64,000 nucleotides of DNA. Source: Zunongwangia sp. HGR-M22. Its GTDB lineage: Bacteria > Bacteroidota > Bacteroidia > Flavobacteriales > Flavobacteriaceae. Below the pieces are notes generated by a model. The model did not search any database and was not told the origin of the DNA. It saw only the letters and a program-made list of their open reading frames with translations. Below are positions 36,468 through 45,274 of the stretch, in pieces. The stretch spans positions 3,619,001-3,683,000 of the forward strand of contig NZ_CP115159.1 of the NCBI RefSeq assembly GCF_027594425.1. Reading direction: 5' to 3'. A program made the translations under genes and the position numbers. Every line of letters starts with the position of its first letter. Positions within the stretch are counted from its first letter, which is position 1.

Positions 36468-39400
36468 TTAGTTCAATTTATAAACCACATGCTCAGCTTC
36501 CAAACTTTCTAATAATTCAGGACAGATCTTTACTTTTTGGCGCTTACTAGGCATATGTAATTTCAGCTGCTCTTTCATTTCATACACCACAAAATTCAGT
36601 TTATGATCACCGCGGTAACTTCTAAAAATCTCTTTTAAAATATCGATTTTCTCTTCCTTCAAATCATTTATATCTAACTGAATGGTAAGTTTCTTCGCGT
36701 ATGAATCCATGATATCATGCAATAGTTGAAAGCTATTAAACTGAATTCTAGGCTCTCCTTTTTTGCCGGTATCTTTGTTGGTCCACCCCTCTTTTATAAA
36801 GGCTTTTATATGCACAAAAGAGTTTGGAACCAGAAAATGTCGGTTTTTAAGATATTCTTCGCCAAACATTCTGAACTCGTAAGATTCAGTATAATCTTCA
36901 ACGGTAAACATTGCCCAACCTTTTCCCATTTTTGAGGTTCTGTGTTGAACATCGCTAATCACTCCGCCAAAAGAAATTTCACGATTTACTATTTTTTCAA
37001 GTTCTCTAAAATCTGATAAACTTCCATTACAGAAATACTGAATCTCTTTCTTAAAATCATCCAATGGATGCCCAGAAATATAAATTCCCACCACTTCTTT
37101 TTCACGGCGTAACTTTTCCATCGTTCCCCACTCTTCACATGGTGGTACACTTGGCTCTGGAATCTGCACTTCACTGGCTTCGCCAAATAAACTTACCTGA
37201 GACGAATTTTCATTTTCCTGAAATTTAGCAGCAAATTTCACCACTTTCTCCAAAAAGCTCATTCCGTCTCCTTCATCGTGAAAATACTGTGCGCGATGCG
37301 TTTCTTTAAAACAATCAAATCCGCCCGCCAAAGCCAGATTTTCAAAAGCTTTTTTATTGGCTGCTCGCAAATCGATTCGTTTTGCCATATCGAAAATAGA
37401 TCGATAATGCCCAGCTTCGCTTTTACGATTTTCCACGATAGTGGCTACTGCGCCGGCTCCAACTCCTTTAATAGCTCCCATTCCAAACCGGACAGCGTAA
37501 TCTTTGTTTACAGAGAATTTATAGTAAGATTCGTTTACATCGGGACCAAGTACGTTAAGTTTCATTCGCTTACATTCTTCCATAAAGAAGGTAACTTGCT
37601 TGATATCGTTCATGTTATTAGACAATACCGCAGCCATATATTCGGCAGGATAATGCGCCTTTAAATATGCCGTTTGGTAAGCAATCCATGCATAACAGGT
37701 AGAGTGCGACTTGTTAAACGCATAAGAAGCAAAAGCTTCCCAGTCTTTCCATATTTTCTCTAAAACTTCTCGAGGATGGCCTTTCTCTTCTCCACCGTCT
37801 AGAAATTTTGGCTTCAGTTTTTCCAGTAAGGCAAATATCTTTTTACCCATTGCTTTACGTAGCATATCGGCTTCACCTTTAGAAAAGCCGGCTAACTTTT
37901 GCGAAAGCAACATTACCTGCTCTTGGTAGACCGTAATACCATAGGTTTCTTGCAAATATTCTTCCATATCTGGAAGGTCATAACTTATCTCTTCGTCCCC
38001 GTGTTTTCTGGCAATAAAGCTTGGAATATATTCCATTGGCCCGGGGCGATACAAGGCGTTCATTGCAATTAGATCGTCAAAAACCGTTGGTTTTAACGCC
38101 TGCATGTGTTTCTGCATTCCTGGAGATTCATACTGGAATATTCCTACTGTTTCTCCACGTTGGAAGAGTTTATAAGTTTCTTCATCATCCAAAGGAAATT
38201 CATCGGGAACTAAATCGATCCCATGTCTTCCTTTTACAATTTTGATGGTATCCTTAATTAGGGTTAACGTTTTTAACCCCAAGAAGTCCATTTTTAGTAG
38301 ACCCGCATCTTCTACAACCGAGTTATCGAACTGCGTTACATATAAATCGGAATCCTTAGCCAACGAAACCGGAACGTGATCGGTAATATCACTAGGGGTA
38401 ATAATTACCCCACAGGCATGGATCCCGGTATTTCTAACCGACCCTTCTAAAACTCGCGCCTGATTTACCGTTTGCGCTTCAAGATCATCTCCTTCAGAAA
38501 TATTTAGCAGCTCGTTAATACTGTCTATTTCTTCGCTTCGGAATTTCGATTTTATCGTCTTTTCATCCATTGCGAAAAGCTTCCCTAGTTTGGTATTAGG
38601 GATCAATTTCGCTATTCTATCGGCATCACTTAAAGGTAAATCTAAAACCCGAGCAGTATCCCTAATCGATGACTTTGCAGCCATGGTTCCGTAGGTAATA
38701 ATTTGCGCTACCTGATTGGCACCATATTTCCCGATTACATAATCCATAACCCGGCTACGACCTTCATCATCAAAGTCGATATCAATATCGGGCATACTCA
38801 CACGATCTGGATTTAAGAAACGCTCAAAAAGCAGATCGTACTTAATAGGGTCGATATTCGTAATTCCTAAACAATAGGCTACCGCACTACCGGCTGCAGA
38901 ACCCCTTCCCGGTCCCACCGAAACATCAAGATTCCTGGCTTCACGAATAAAATCTTCAACAATTAAGAAATAACCCGGATATCCTGTTTTTTCGATTACC
39001 GATAACTCAAAATCTAACCTTTCTTTAATATCCGGAGTGATTTCGCTGTAACGCCCTTCAGCTCCCTTAAAGGTAATATGCTTTAAATAGGCATTTTCGC
39101 CTCGCTTACCACCATCTATTTTATCCTCTTCAACCAAAAATTCTTCAGGTATGGTAAAAGCAGGAAGTAATACGTCGCGTGCCAGCTCAAAAGGCTCTAT
39201 TTTATCTACAATCTCCTTAATATTCGATATTGCTTCAGGCAAATCTTTAAAGAGATTTTTCATCTCTTCAGCAGTCTTAAAATAATACTCCTGGTTTGGC
39301 AATCCGTAACGATAGCCGCGGCCACGACCAATTGGCGTTGCCTGCTTTTCACCGTCTTTTACACATAATAAAATATCGTGCGCATTGGCGTCATCTTTTC

Positions 39401-40856
39401 TCCAATAATAGGTGTTATTGGTCGCAATTAATTTTATATCATGTTTCTTAGAAAACTCAACCAGAACTTGATTTACACGATTTTCATCTTCCTGATTGTG
39501 GCGCATCATCTCTATATAAAGATCATCACCAAATTCTTCTTTCCACCAAAGCAAAGCTTCTTCGGCCTGCTTTTCACCAACATTTAGAATTTTACTCGGC
39601 ACTTCCCCATAAAGGTTACCGGTAAGCACGATTACATCTTCTTTATATTTTTTTACAACCTCTTTATCGATTCGAGGTACATAATAGAAGCCATCGGTAT
39701 ATGCCTTCGAAGACATTTTAGCCAAATTGTGATAGCCCTTTTTATTTTTGGCCAACATCACTACTTGGTAACCGTTATCTTTTCTTGATTTATCGGTGTG
39801 ATTTTCACAAACAAAAAACTCACAACCAATAATCGCCTTTATTTCATTGGCTTCCACGGCCTCACCATTAGCAATGGCTTCTTCGTTTTTCGCCTTTACA
39901 CTTTTATTATAATTCCCAACTTCTTTTACAAAATGAAATGCTCCCATCATATTTGCATGATCGGTAAGCGCTACTGCCGGCATATTTTGCTCGCCAGCGG
40001 CATTTACAAGATCGGGAATACTTATGGTTGACTGTAATACAGAGAATTGCGAATGGTTATGAAGATGTGCAAAAGGTACCTCGTCTAATTTTTCTAGATT
40101 CTCCTCGATTTCTTCCGTAGTAATCTCATCGGTTGGCTGCAGTTTCTCCAACCTTTTCCTAATCGCTTCGGAAGCTTTCTTAAGATTTATGTGCTTTAAA
40201 CCAATTGGCTGAAATGGCTCTGGATTGGCTTCTATATAATCTTCAAAATAACCGGGAGCAGCATTTAATTCTTCCGCAGAATAGGTTCTTTTTCTCACCA
40301 ATTCCAGGAAACAACGTGTTGTAGCCTCAACATCGGCAGTTGCGTTGTGTGCTTCTCCAAATGGCTCATCAAAAAGATATTCGTGCAACTCGGTAAGCGT
40401 TGGTAGTTTGAATTTACCACCACGTCCACCGGGAATTCTACACATCTCGGCCGTAGTTTCTGTACAGGTATCTAAAACCGGAAGTTCGAGTAATTGGCTA
40501 TCCATACCAGCGCGATGCAACTCGGCTCCCATAATATTAACATCAAAACCAAGATTTTGTCCAACGATAAATTTAGTCCTTCCCAAAGCTTCGTTGAATT
40601 TCTCCAACATGTCCTTTAAAGAAATACCTTCTTCTTTGGCCAAATCTGTTGAAATTCCATGAACGCGCTCGGCATCATAAGGAATATCAAAACCTTCTGG
40701 GCGCACTAGATAATCCTGATGCTCCAAAAGATTACCCATCTCATCATGTAACTGCCAAGCGATCTGTATACATCTTGGCCAGTTATCAGAATCGGTTAAA
40801 GGCGCATCCCAACGCTTTGGTAATCCGGTGGTTTCGGTATCAAAAATTAAATACAT
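36468..40856 (-). CDS. dnaE: DNA polymerase III alpha subunit with N-terminal proofreading exonuclease
   Basis: Replicative polymerase, 1462 aa. Residues 1 to about 190 form a DEDDh exonuclease (FDTETTGLP, GQNLGFDVNI, HNATADVEAT). From about 265 comes the PHP domain (HLHNHSQFSVLQ). The family C palm has GPGRGSAAGS and the catalytic PDIDIDFDD, then fingers, a helix-hairpin-helix region, and an OB fold near 1270-1340 (ISFGGVISDVQHRTSKMG). E. coli DnaE lacks the exonuclease and uses a separate DnaQ; the fused form is usual in several Bacteroidota. All visible catalytic residues are intact. Confidence 0.97.
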   Translation of the reverse strand: MYLIFDTETTGLPKRWDAPLTDSDNWPRCIQIAWQLHDEMGNLLEHQDYLVRPEGFDIPYDAERVHGISTDLAKEEGISLKDMLEKFNEALGRTKFIVGQNLGFDVNIMGAELHRAGMDSQLLELPVLDTCTETTAEMCRIPGGRGGKFKLPTLTELHEYLFDEPFGEAHNATADVEATTRCFLELVRKRTYSAEELNAAPGYFEDYIEANPEPFQPIGLKHINLKKASEAIRKRLEKLQPTDEITTEEIEENLEKLDEVPFAHLHNHSQFSVLQSTISIPDLVNAAGEQNMPAVALTDHANMMGAFHFVKEVGNYNKSVKAKNEEAIANGEAVEANEIKAIIGCEFFVCENHTDKSRKDNGYQVVMLAKNKKGYHNLAKMSSKAYTDGFYYVPRIDKEVVKKYKEDVIVLTGNLYGEVPSKILNVGEKQAEEALLWWKEEFGDDLYIEMMRHNQEDENRVNQVLVEFSKKHDIKLIATNNTYYWRKDDANAHDILLCVKDGEKQATPIGRGRGYRYGLPNQEYYFKTAEEMKNLFKDLPEAISNIKEIVDKIEPFELARDVLLPAFTIPEEFLVEEDKIDGGKRGENAYLKHITFKGAEGRYSEITPDIKERLDFELSVIEKTGYPGYFLIVEDFIREARNLDVSVGPGRGSAAGSAVAYCLGITNIDPIKYDLLFERFLNPDRVSMPDIDIDFDDEGRSRVMDYVIGKYGANQVAQIITYGTMAAKSSIRDTARVLDLPLSDADRIAKLIPNTKLGKLFAMDEKTIKSKFRSEEIDSINELLNISEGDDLEAQTVNQARVLEGSVRNTGIHACGVIITPSDITDHVPVSLAKDSDLYVTQFDNSVVEDAGLLKMDFLGLKTLTLIKDTIKIVKGRHGIDLVPDEFPLDDEETYKLFQRGETVGIFQYESPGMQKHMQALKPTVFDDLIAMNALYRPGPMEYIPSFIARKHGDEEISYDLPDMEEYLQETYGITVYQEQVMLLSQKLAGFSKGEADMLRKAMGKKIFALLEKLKPKFLDGGEEKGHPREVLEKIWKDWEAFASYAFNKSHSTCYAWIAYQTAYLKAHYPAEYMAAVLSNNMNDIKQVTFFMEECKRMKLNVLGPDVNESYYKFSVNKDYAVRFGMGAIKGVGAGAVATIVENRKSEAGHYRSIFDMAKRIDLRAANKKAFENLALAGGFDCFKETHRAQYFHDEGDGMSFLEKVVKFAAKFQENENSSQVSLFGEASEVQIPEPSVPPCEEWGTMEKLRREKEVVGIYISGHPLDDFKKEIQYFCNGSLSDFRELEKIVNREISFGGVISDVQHRTSKMGKGWAMFTVEDYTESYEFRMFGEEYLKNRHFLVPNSFVHIKAFIKEGWTNKDTGKKGEPRIQFNSFQLLHDIMDSYAKKLTIQLDINDLKEEKIDILKEIFRSYRGDHKLNFVVYEMKEQLKLHMPSKRQKVKICPELLESLEAEHVVYKLN

Positions 40857-40977
40857 TGGCTCTTAATTATTTACACCCTGTATGAAGAAAAAGGGCAATT
40901 CAGCAACATCTTATCTTGCAAAACTAAGCATAATTTCAGTTGAGAAAAAGTGTGTTTTTCAACAATTATTAACCAAT

Positions 40978-41024
40978 AAAAAAGCCTCACGGTAATTGAA
41001 GCAAAACTTCTTTTCCGTGAGGCT
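40978..41024 (-). terminator. Terminator of the DUF2383-type gene
   Basis: AGCCTCACGG (40983-40992) pairs with CCGTGAGGCT (41015-41024), with an inner GAAG/CTTC pair. An A run at left gives U on the minus strand. Confidence 0.85.
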
Positions 41025-41095
41025 CGATACGAACATTAAAACTACTACTACTTCAATCAAACATCTATTCGCCTCAAAATTTTATTTTTTTTCTT

Positions 41096-41545
41096 CTAGT
41101 CAAGTTTATATTCAAGAGATTTCACCTCATTTAAAGAAGCTACTATAGAATTTTTTTGTTTCAGAAGAATATTTTGAGTAGATGCTGGCACGTTAGTATC
41201 ATCTAAGATCTTTTGGTATTCCTCAACAGCTACCTTTTCACCTCTTATAGCTTCCTCTAAAACTGCTTCTTCTTTGTTTCCAGAGAATGCTGTTTTTAAG
41301 TTCATCCAAGTACGGTGAGCATCACCTGCTAAACTAGAACCTTTATCTGGCACTTCACCATAATTTCTAATTTCAGACTTTAATTCATGTCCAAAATCGT
41401 AGCGTTCTTGTGCTCTTTCAGTGAAAAAAGATTTTAGCTTATCATTTTTAACATTTTCAGCTGCAAATTTATATCCTTTCTCTGCGTCATAGTTTTTTTC
41501 TAACAGCTCATTTAATTTTTCTGATACTTCTTCTGAATATTTCAT
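41096..41545 (-). CDS. DUF2383/PA2169-type four-helix bundle protein
   Basis: Ferritin-like four-helix bundle of the DUF2383 type, 149 aa from the ATG at 41545 (MKYSEEVSEKLNELLEK). A TTG-led longer start at 41602 adds a basic stretch and is less likely. Helices run through residues 4-26, 30-60, 68-95 and 115-146; Glu and His are spread along them (ERAQERYDFGHELK, EEAIRGEKVAVEEYQ), but a metal site cannot be proven. Often seen in stress-related gene sets; function unknown. Confidence 0.82.
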   Translation of the reverse strand: MKYSEEVSEKLNELLEKNYDAEKGYKFAAENVKNDKLKSFFTERAQERYDFGHELKSEIRNYGEVPDKGSSLAGDAHRTWMNLKTAFSGNKEEAVLEEAIRGEKVAVEEYQKILDDTNVPASTQNILLKQKNSIVASLNEVKSLEYKLD

Positions 41546-41741
41546 AATCTTTTTTTTATTGTTTCGCTGAGTAAATCTACAACTCAAATACGGCCGCAAC
41601 AACCTATTTAACAGGGTTTAGCACTAATTAACTGCTTTTAACAAGAGTGCGGTATTTCTTCAATTTTTATTGTCTTTTATTTAGTATTGATATGAGTTCA
41701 TTATCGTTCTAGAAGAGCTACAATATTTTTTTGCCAAGGTC

Positions 41742-41770
41742 TTGTATATTAGAAAAATGTAGTATCTTTG
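41742..41770 (+). promoter_or_regulatory. rpsP promoter
   Basis: TTG at 41742-41744, 18 nt spacer, TATCTTTG at 41763-41770. A full match to the Bacteroidetes housekeeping promoter, 47 nt before the rpsP ATG. Confidence 0.8.
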
Positions 41771-41787
41771 CAGCCTTATTAATAATA

Positions 41788-41802
41788 GGGGTCGGGAACC
41801 CC
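41788..41802 (+). promoter_or_regulatory. Hairpin in the rpsP leader
   Basis: GGGGT-CGGGA-ACCCC, a stable 5-bp stem just before the start codon. It could limit translation or stabilise the mRNA; no homology evidence. Confidence 0.4.
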
Positions 41803-41816
41803 GTAAATTAATTTTT

Positions 41817-42365
41817 ATGCCTGTAAAAATAAGATTACAAAGACACGGTAAAAAAGGAAAACCTTTTTACTGGATCGTAGCGGCTGACGCACGTTCAAAA
41901 AGAGATGGTAAATTCTTAGATAAAGTAGGAATTTATAATCCAAATACAAATCCTGCAACTATCGAGCTAGATGTTGACGGAGCTGTAAAATGGTTACAGA
42001 ATGGAGCACAGCCAACTGATACTGCTCGTGCTATTCTTTCTTACAAAGGTGCATTACTTAAAAATCACCTTGCTGGTGGAGTTAGAAAAGGTGCTTTAAC
42101 TGAAGAAGAAGCTGAGAAGAAATTCCAAGCTTGGTTAGAGGAAAAAGAAAGCAAAATTAGCAACAAGAAAGAAAATCTTACAAAAGCAGAACAAGAAGCA
42201 AAAGACAAAGCTTTAGCTGCTGAGAAAGAAGTAAACGCTAAACGTGAAGCTGCCGCTGCTGAGGCTGCCGCTGTTACTGAAGAAGGCGAACCAGAAGCTG
42301 ATGTAGACAAAGAAGTAGACGCAGCTACAGATGAAGAAGCTAAAACTGAAGAAAAACAAGGTTAA
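41817..42365 (+). CDS. rpsP: 30S ribosomal protein S16
   Basis: Ribosomal small-subunit protein; the S16 domain is residues 1-80 (VKIRLQRHGKKGKPFYWIVAADAR, LDKVGIYNPN). It carries a tail of about 100 residues rich in Lys, Glu and Ala (EEKESKISNKKENLTKAEQ...) ending in an acidic stretch. Such long tails are common in Bacteroidota S16. Followed by rimM 14 nt later in the usual rpsP-rimM order. Confidence 0.97.
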   Translation: MPVKIRLQRHGKKGKPFYWIVAADARSKRDGKFLDKVGIYNPNTNPATIELDVDGAVKWLQNGAQPTDTARAILSYKGALLKNHLAGGVRKGALTEEEAEKKFQAWLEEKESKISNKKENLTKAEQEAKDKALAAEKEVNAKREAAAAEAAAVTEEGEPEADVDKEVDAATDEEAKTEEKQG

Positions 42366-42379
42366 TTTCTTATCTAGCG

Positions 42380-42907
42380 ATGACTAAAGAAGAATGTTTC
42401 TACTTAGGGAAAATCGTTAGTAAATATAGCTTTAAAGGGGAACTCCTTATCAAATTAGATACAGACGAACCCGAATTGTACACAGAGATGGAATCAGTTT
42501 TCGTTGAATACAACGATAATCTGGTTCCATTTTTTATTGAAAAAAGTTCCCTGCATAAAAGCACACTACTGCGTGCAAAGATCGAAGATATCGATACGGA
42601 AGATGATGCAGACGATATGATTGGCTGTGAGCTTTATCTCCCACTTACTTTCCTTCCTGAACTAGACGAAGATCAGTTCTACTATCACGAAATTATAGGT
42701 TTTAAGGTGATTGATGCTAAACATGGCGACATTGGTATAATCACTTCAATAAACGATAGCACCGCTCAGGCTTTATTCGAAATTAAAAAAGACGATAAAG
42801 AAATTCTTATCCCCATGAATGATGAATTTATCGAAAAAATCGACAAGCCAAACCAAACCATCAACGTTACTACTCCTGAAGGACTTATTGATCTTTATTT
42901 AGGCTAA
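42380..42907 (+). CDS. rimM: 16S rRNA processing protein RimM
   Basis: 30S maturation factor, 175 aa. The N-terminal barrel has LGKIVSKYSFKGELLIKLDTDEPELY, and the C-terminal PRC-like barrel has FYYHEIIGFKVIDAKHGDIG and EILIPMNDEFIEKID. Complete; operon partner of rpsP. Confidence 0.96.
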   Translation: MTKEECFYLGKIVSKYSFKGELLIKLDTDEPELYTEMESVFVEYNDNLVPFFIEKSSLHKSTLLRAKIEDIDTEDDADDMIGCELYLPLTFLPELDEDQFYYHEIIGFKVIDAKHGDIGIITSINDSTAQALFEIKKDDKEILIPMNDEFIEKIDKPNQTINVTTPEGLIDLYLG

Positions 42908-43340
42908 TTAGAAGCTCGAATCTAGACCAGACCGGCTGCGCCTTTTATAACTTAGACCCCTCCGCTTTTAGATATTGGAAAATAGACTTTATATTTAGAA
43001 GGTTGAATTTGGTTATTAAATAGAAAAAATAGCTGTTTTTCATTTTTTCCTTTCAACAAAGTCCCTTTTAATTTAGGCTATATTTTGTTTCATAGACTTT
43101 ACTCTCCACTTAATTGATTACTAAATCATATTTTCTCAATAGATAATTAAATACGCAAGCAGATTTTTCAATACAGTATATATGGATACAGTCTTTTTAT
43201 AAGCAAAAATGTATAGAATACAATTCCCAAATAGTGATAATAAATCTTAAATTTGTATTACATTGTTTGTTAAAGTTAGAAACCTTTCTTTGATAAGCGC
43301 TAAATCCTTCTTTTTTGAAAATTATGTGTTATCCTATTCC
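42908..43340. other. Gap before the secreted protein
   Basis: 433 nt, AT-rich. The only signal is TAAATTTG at 43248-43255, which fits the -7 promoter element of the next gene, though without a clear TTG at the right distance. No ORF of interest. Confidence 0.5.
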
Positions 43341-45110
43341 ATGAAACATATACTATTTTTCTTATGTATTTATACATGTTCAATAATAAATACGTTCTCT
43401 CAGGTAGGGATTAATACTACAGAACCTAACTCAAAAAGTCTATTGCATATTTCAGAAATTGACAGTCCATCTGGAGAAATTTCAAAAAAAGGTATTTTAA
43501 TTCCAAGATTAACCCAATCTCAGCGAGATTCAATTAAGCCTAGCCAATCCGAAAACAGCCTTTTAATTTTTAATATTTCTGAGGGATGTTATAATTTTTG
43601 GGATAGTAACAATACACGATGGAGAAGTTTGTGTGGTGATGCATTATACAGTGAAGCAACCTTAGATTGTGGTGAGATTACTATCGAAGGTACTTTTTTT
43701 GAAAGAAAAGATCTTTCGCCAAATGAATATTTAACGGTATCTATAAATGTAAAAAAAGTTGGAAAGTATTCTATTACAGCAAATACTTCTAACGGTTATG
43801 GATTTTATGCTGAAGGACGATTTTTAAATACAGGAATACAAAGAATTAGGCTAGAGGGGCAAGGACGTCCTGAAAATGTACAAAAGGACGAAGTTTCCAT
43901 TACAGCATCTGGAATAGACATAAACTGCAACAATCCTGTTTCTATTGATGTTGAAGCTTTAGGGACTTTTAGTATAAATTGTAGTGGTGCTGAAGTATTG
44001 GGGAGTTACCATGTTGGGGTACCTTTGAATTATAAAAATCAAATAAAATTACAGGTAGAAGTTACTGCTCCTGGATATTATAATATTACAACCAAATCTG
44101 TAAATGGCATCTCATTTAAAGGTTCAGGCACCTTTGATGCTTCAGGAAATCAAGATATTATTTTACAAGGCAGCGGGACACCATCTTCAACATCAAGTAC
44201 AGATATTAATATTACTGATCAATCTGATTCTTCTTGCAAAGTTAGCATTCCTGTAAATATTGTTAATACGAAAAAAAGATTACTTAGCATTGGAAGCGAC
44301 AAAGATGGATATGGCTATAACTTTTCTGGAAATGCAGCTTCTAACAGTTTAATAACTAGCCCAATTAATTACGGAGATTTACCAAATAGTACCGTTGATT
44401 TTAACGGGTGGAGTGAAATTATTGATGGCACCAATGCTCCAGGTGCTGTTAATCTAAAACAATGGACTACCGGTAAAAATCCGGTAGATATTATAATTAT
44501 TGGTTTCTCCTGGAATCCTTCTGAAGAAGAAGCATCAATTTTAATAGATTATTTAAACAACAATGGAGTAGTTCTTTTGTTTTCAGAAGCAACTACCGGT
44601 CTTGAAATTCTTTTTAAAAAATTATTCAATTCAGATGAAATTAAAACAGGCTATTCACATCCGGCAGGTGCTTTATATGAGTTTAGCTCAAACAATGATA
44701 ATATTTTAAATGGTCCTTTTGGAGATATAAGGCAAAAAGTTTGGGGAGAAGATGCCTCTTCCACAAATTTTGTAACAGGTATTCCTTCTAGCGCCATAAC
44801 AGTTTATTCTCACAATACTGATATTTCACAAGCTAACCCCGATATTGAATTAGATAAAATTACAGCATTTAAGCACAACTCTTTAAACCTGATTTTTGTT
44901 GGGGATGGCGGGTTTAACTCTAATGGTTCAAATACTTCAGATACAGTTACACCATTTATGTTAGATGCTAATAATTTCCCTGTATTTAAGCCATCCTATG
45001 GCCGCGGTACAGATTCTAGAGATAAAGATGTCTATAATTCCGTATTCACAGCAAATGCGATTGCCTGGGCAATTAAAATGGCAAATTCTTATGGCATAAA
45101 CTCTAATTAA
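43341..45110 (+). CDS. Secreted protein with two Ig-like repeats and a C-terminal amidotransferase-like fold
   Basis: A 589-aa exported protein. I start at the ATG at 43341, which opens a signal peptide (MKHILFFLCIYTCSIINTFS); a longer frame from TTG 43263 adds residues with no such pattern. After the signal comes GINTTEPNSKSLLHIS, a frequent opening of flavobacterial secreted proteins. Two repeats (about 105-200 and 205-300; SINVKKVGKYSITANTSNGY, QVEVTAPGYYNITTKSVNG) look like a beta-sandwich pair. The last ~260 residues (RLLSIGSDKDGYGYN, DIIIIGFSWNPSEEEASIL, LNLIFVGDGGF) have a Rossmann or glutamine-amidotransferase-like look. No clear T9SS tail. Function unknown. Confidence 0.72.
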   Translation: MKHILFFLCIYTCSIINTFSQVGINTTEPNSKSLLHISEIDSPSGEISKKGILIPRLTQSQRDSIKPSQSENSLLIFNISEGCYNFWDSNNTRWRSLCGDALYSEATLDCGEITIEGTFFERKDLSPNEYLTVSINVKKVGKYSITANTSNGYGFYAEGRFLNTGIQRIRLEGQGRPENVQKDEVSITASGIDINCNNPVSIDVEALGTFSINCSGAEVLGSYHVGVPLNYKNQIKLQVEVTAPGYYNITTKSVNGISFKGSGTFDASGNQDIILQGSGTPSSTSSTDINITDQSDSSCKVSIPVNIVNTKKRLLSIGSDKDGYGYNFSGNAASNSLITSPINYGDLPNSTVDFNGWSEIIDGTNAPGAVNLKQWTTGKNPVDIIIIGFSWNPSEEEASILIDYLNNNGVVLLFSEATTGLEILFKKLFNSDEIKTGYSHPAGALYEFSSNNDNILNGPFGDIRQKVWGEDASSTNFVTGIPSSAITVYSHNTDISQANPDIELDKITAFKHNSLNLIFVGDGGFNSNGSNTSDTVTPFMLDANNFPVFKPSYGRGTDSRDKDVYNSVFTANAIAWAIKMANSYGINSN

Positions 45111-45223
45111 TAGCTTTTTAAATGATTTTTATTGAATTAGATAATGTATCTACTTCTCGTAAAAATACATTCATTAAATCTAGTTTCTGAACAAAGTTTA
45201 TTCAAAAGCTGAAAACAAAAAAA

Positions 45224-45256
45224 CCGCCTTATTCTACTGAAAAAGGCGGCTTTTTT
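45224..45256. terminator. Bidirectional terminator
   Basis: CCGCCTT (45224-45230) pairs with AAGGCGG (45243-45249), with A and T runs on both sides. It serves the secreted protein gene (+) and leuS (-). Confidence 0.85.
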
Positions 45257-45274
45257 ATTGATTTTTAAAATATA

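Noticed and set aside
42065..42310. 81-aa minus-strand Ser/Ala-rich frame
   Set aside because: A shadow of the repetitive tail of rpsP.
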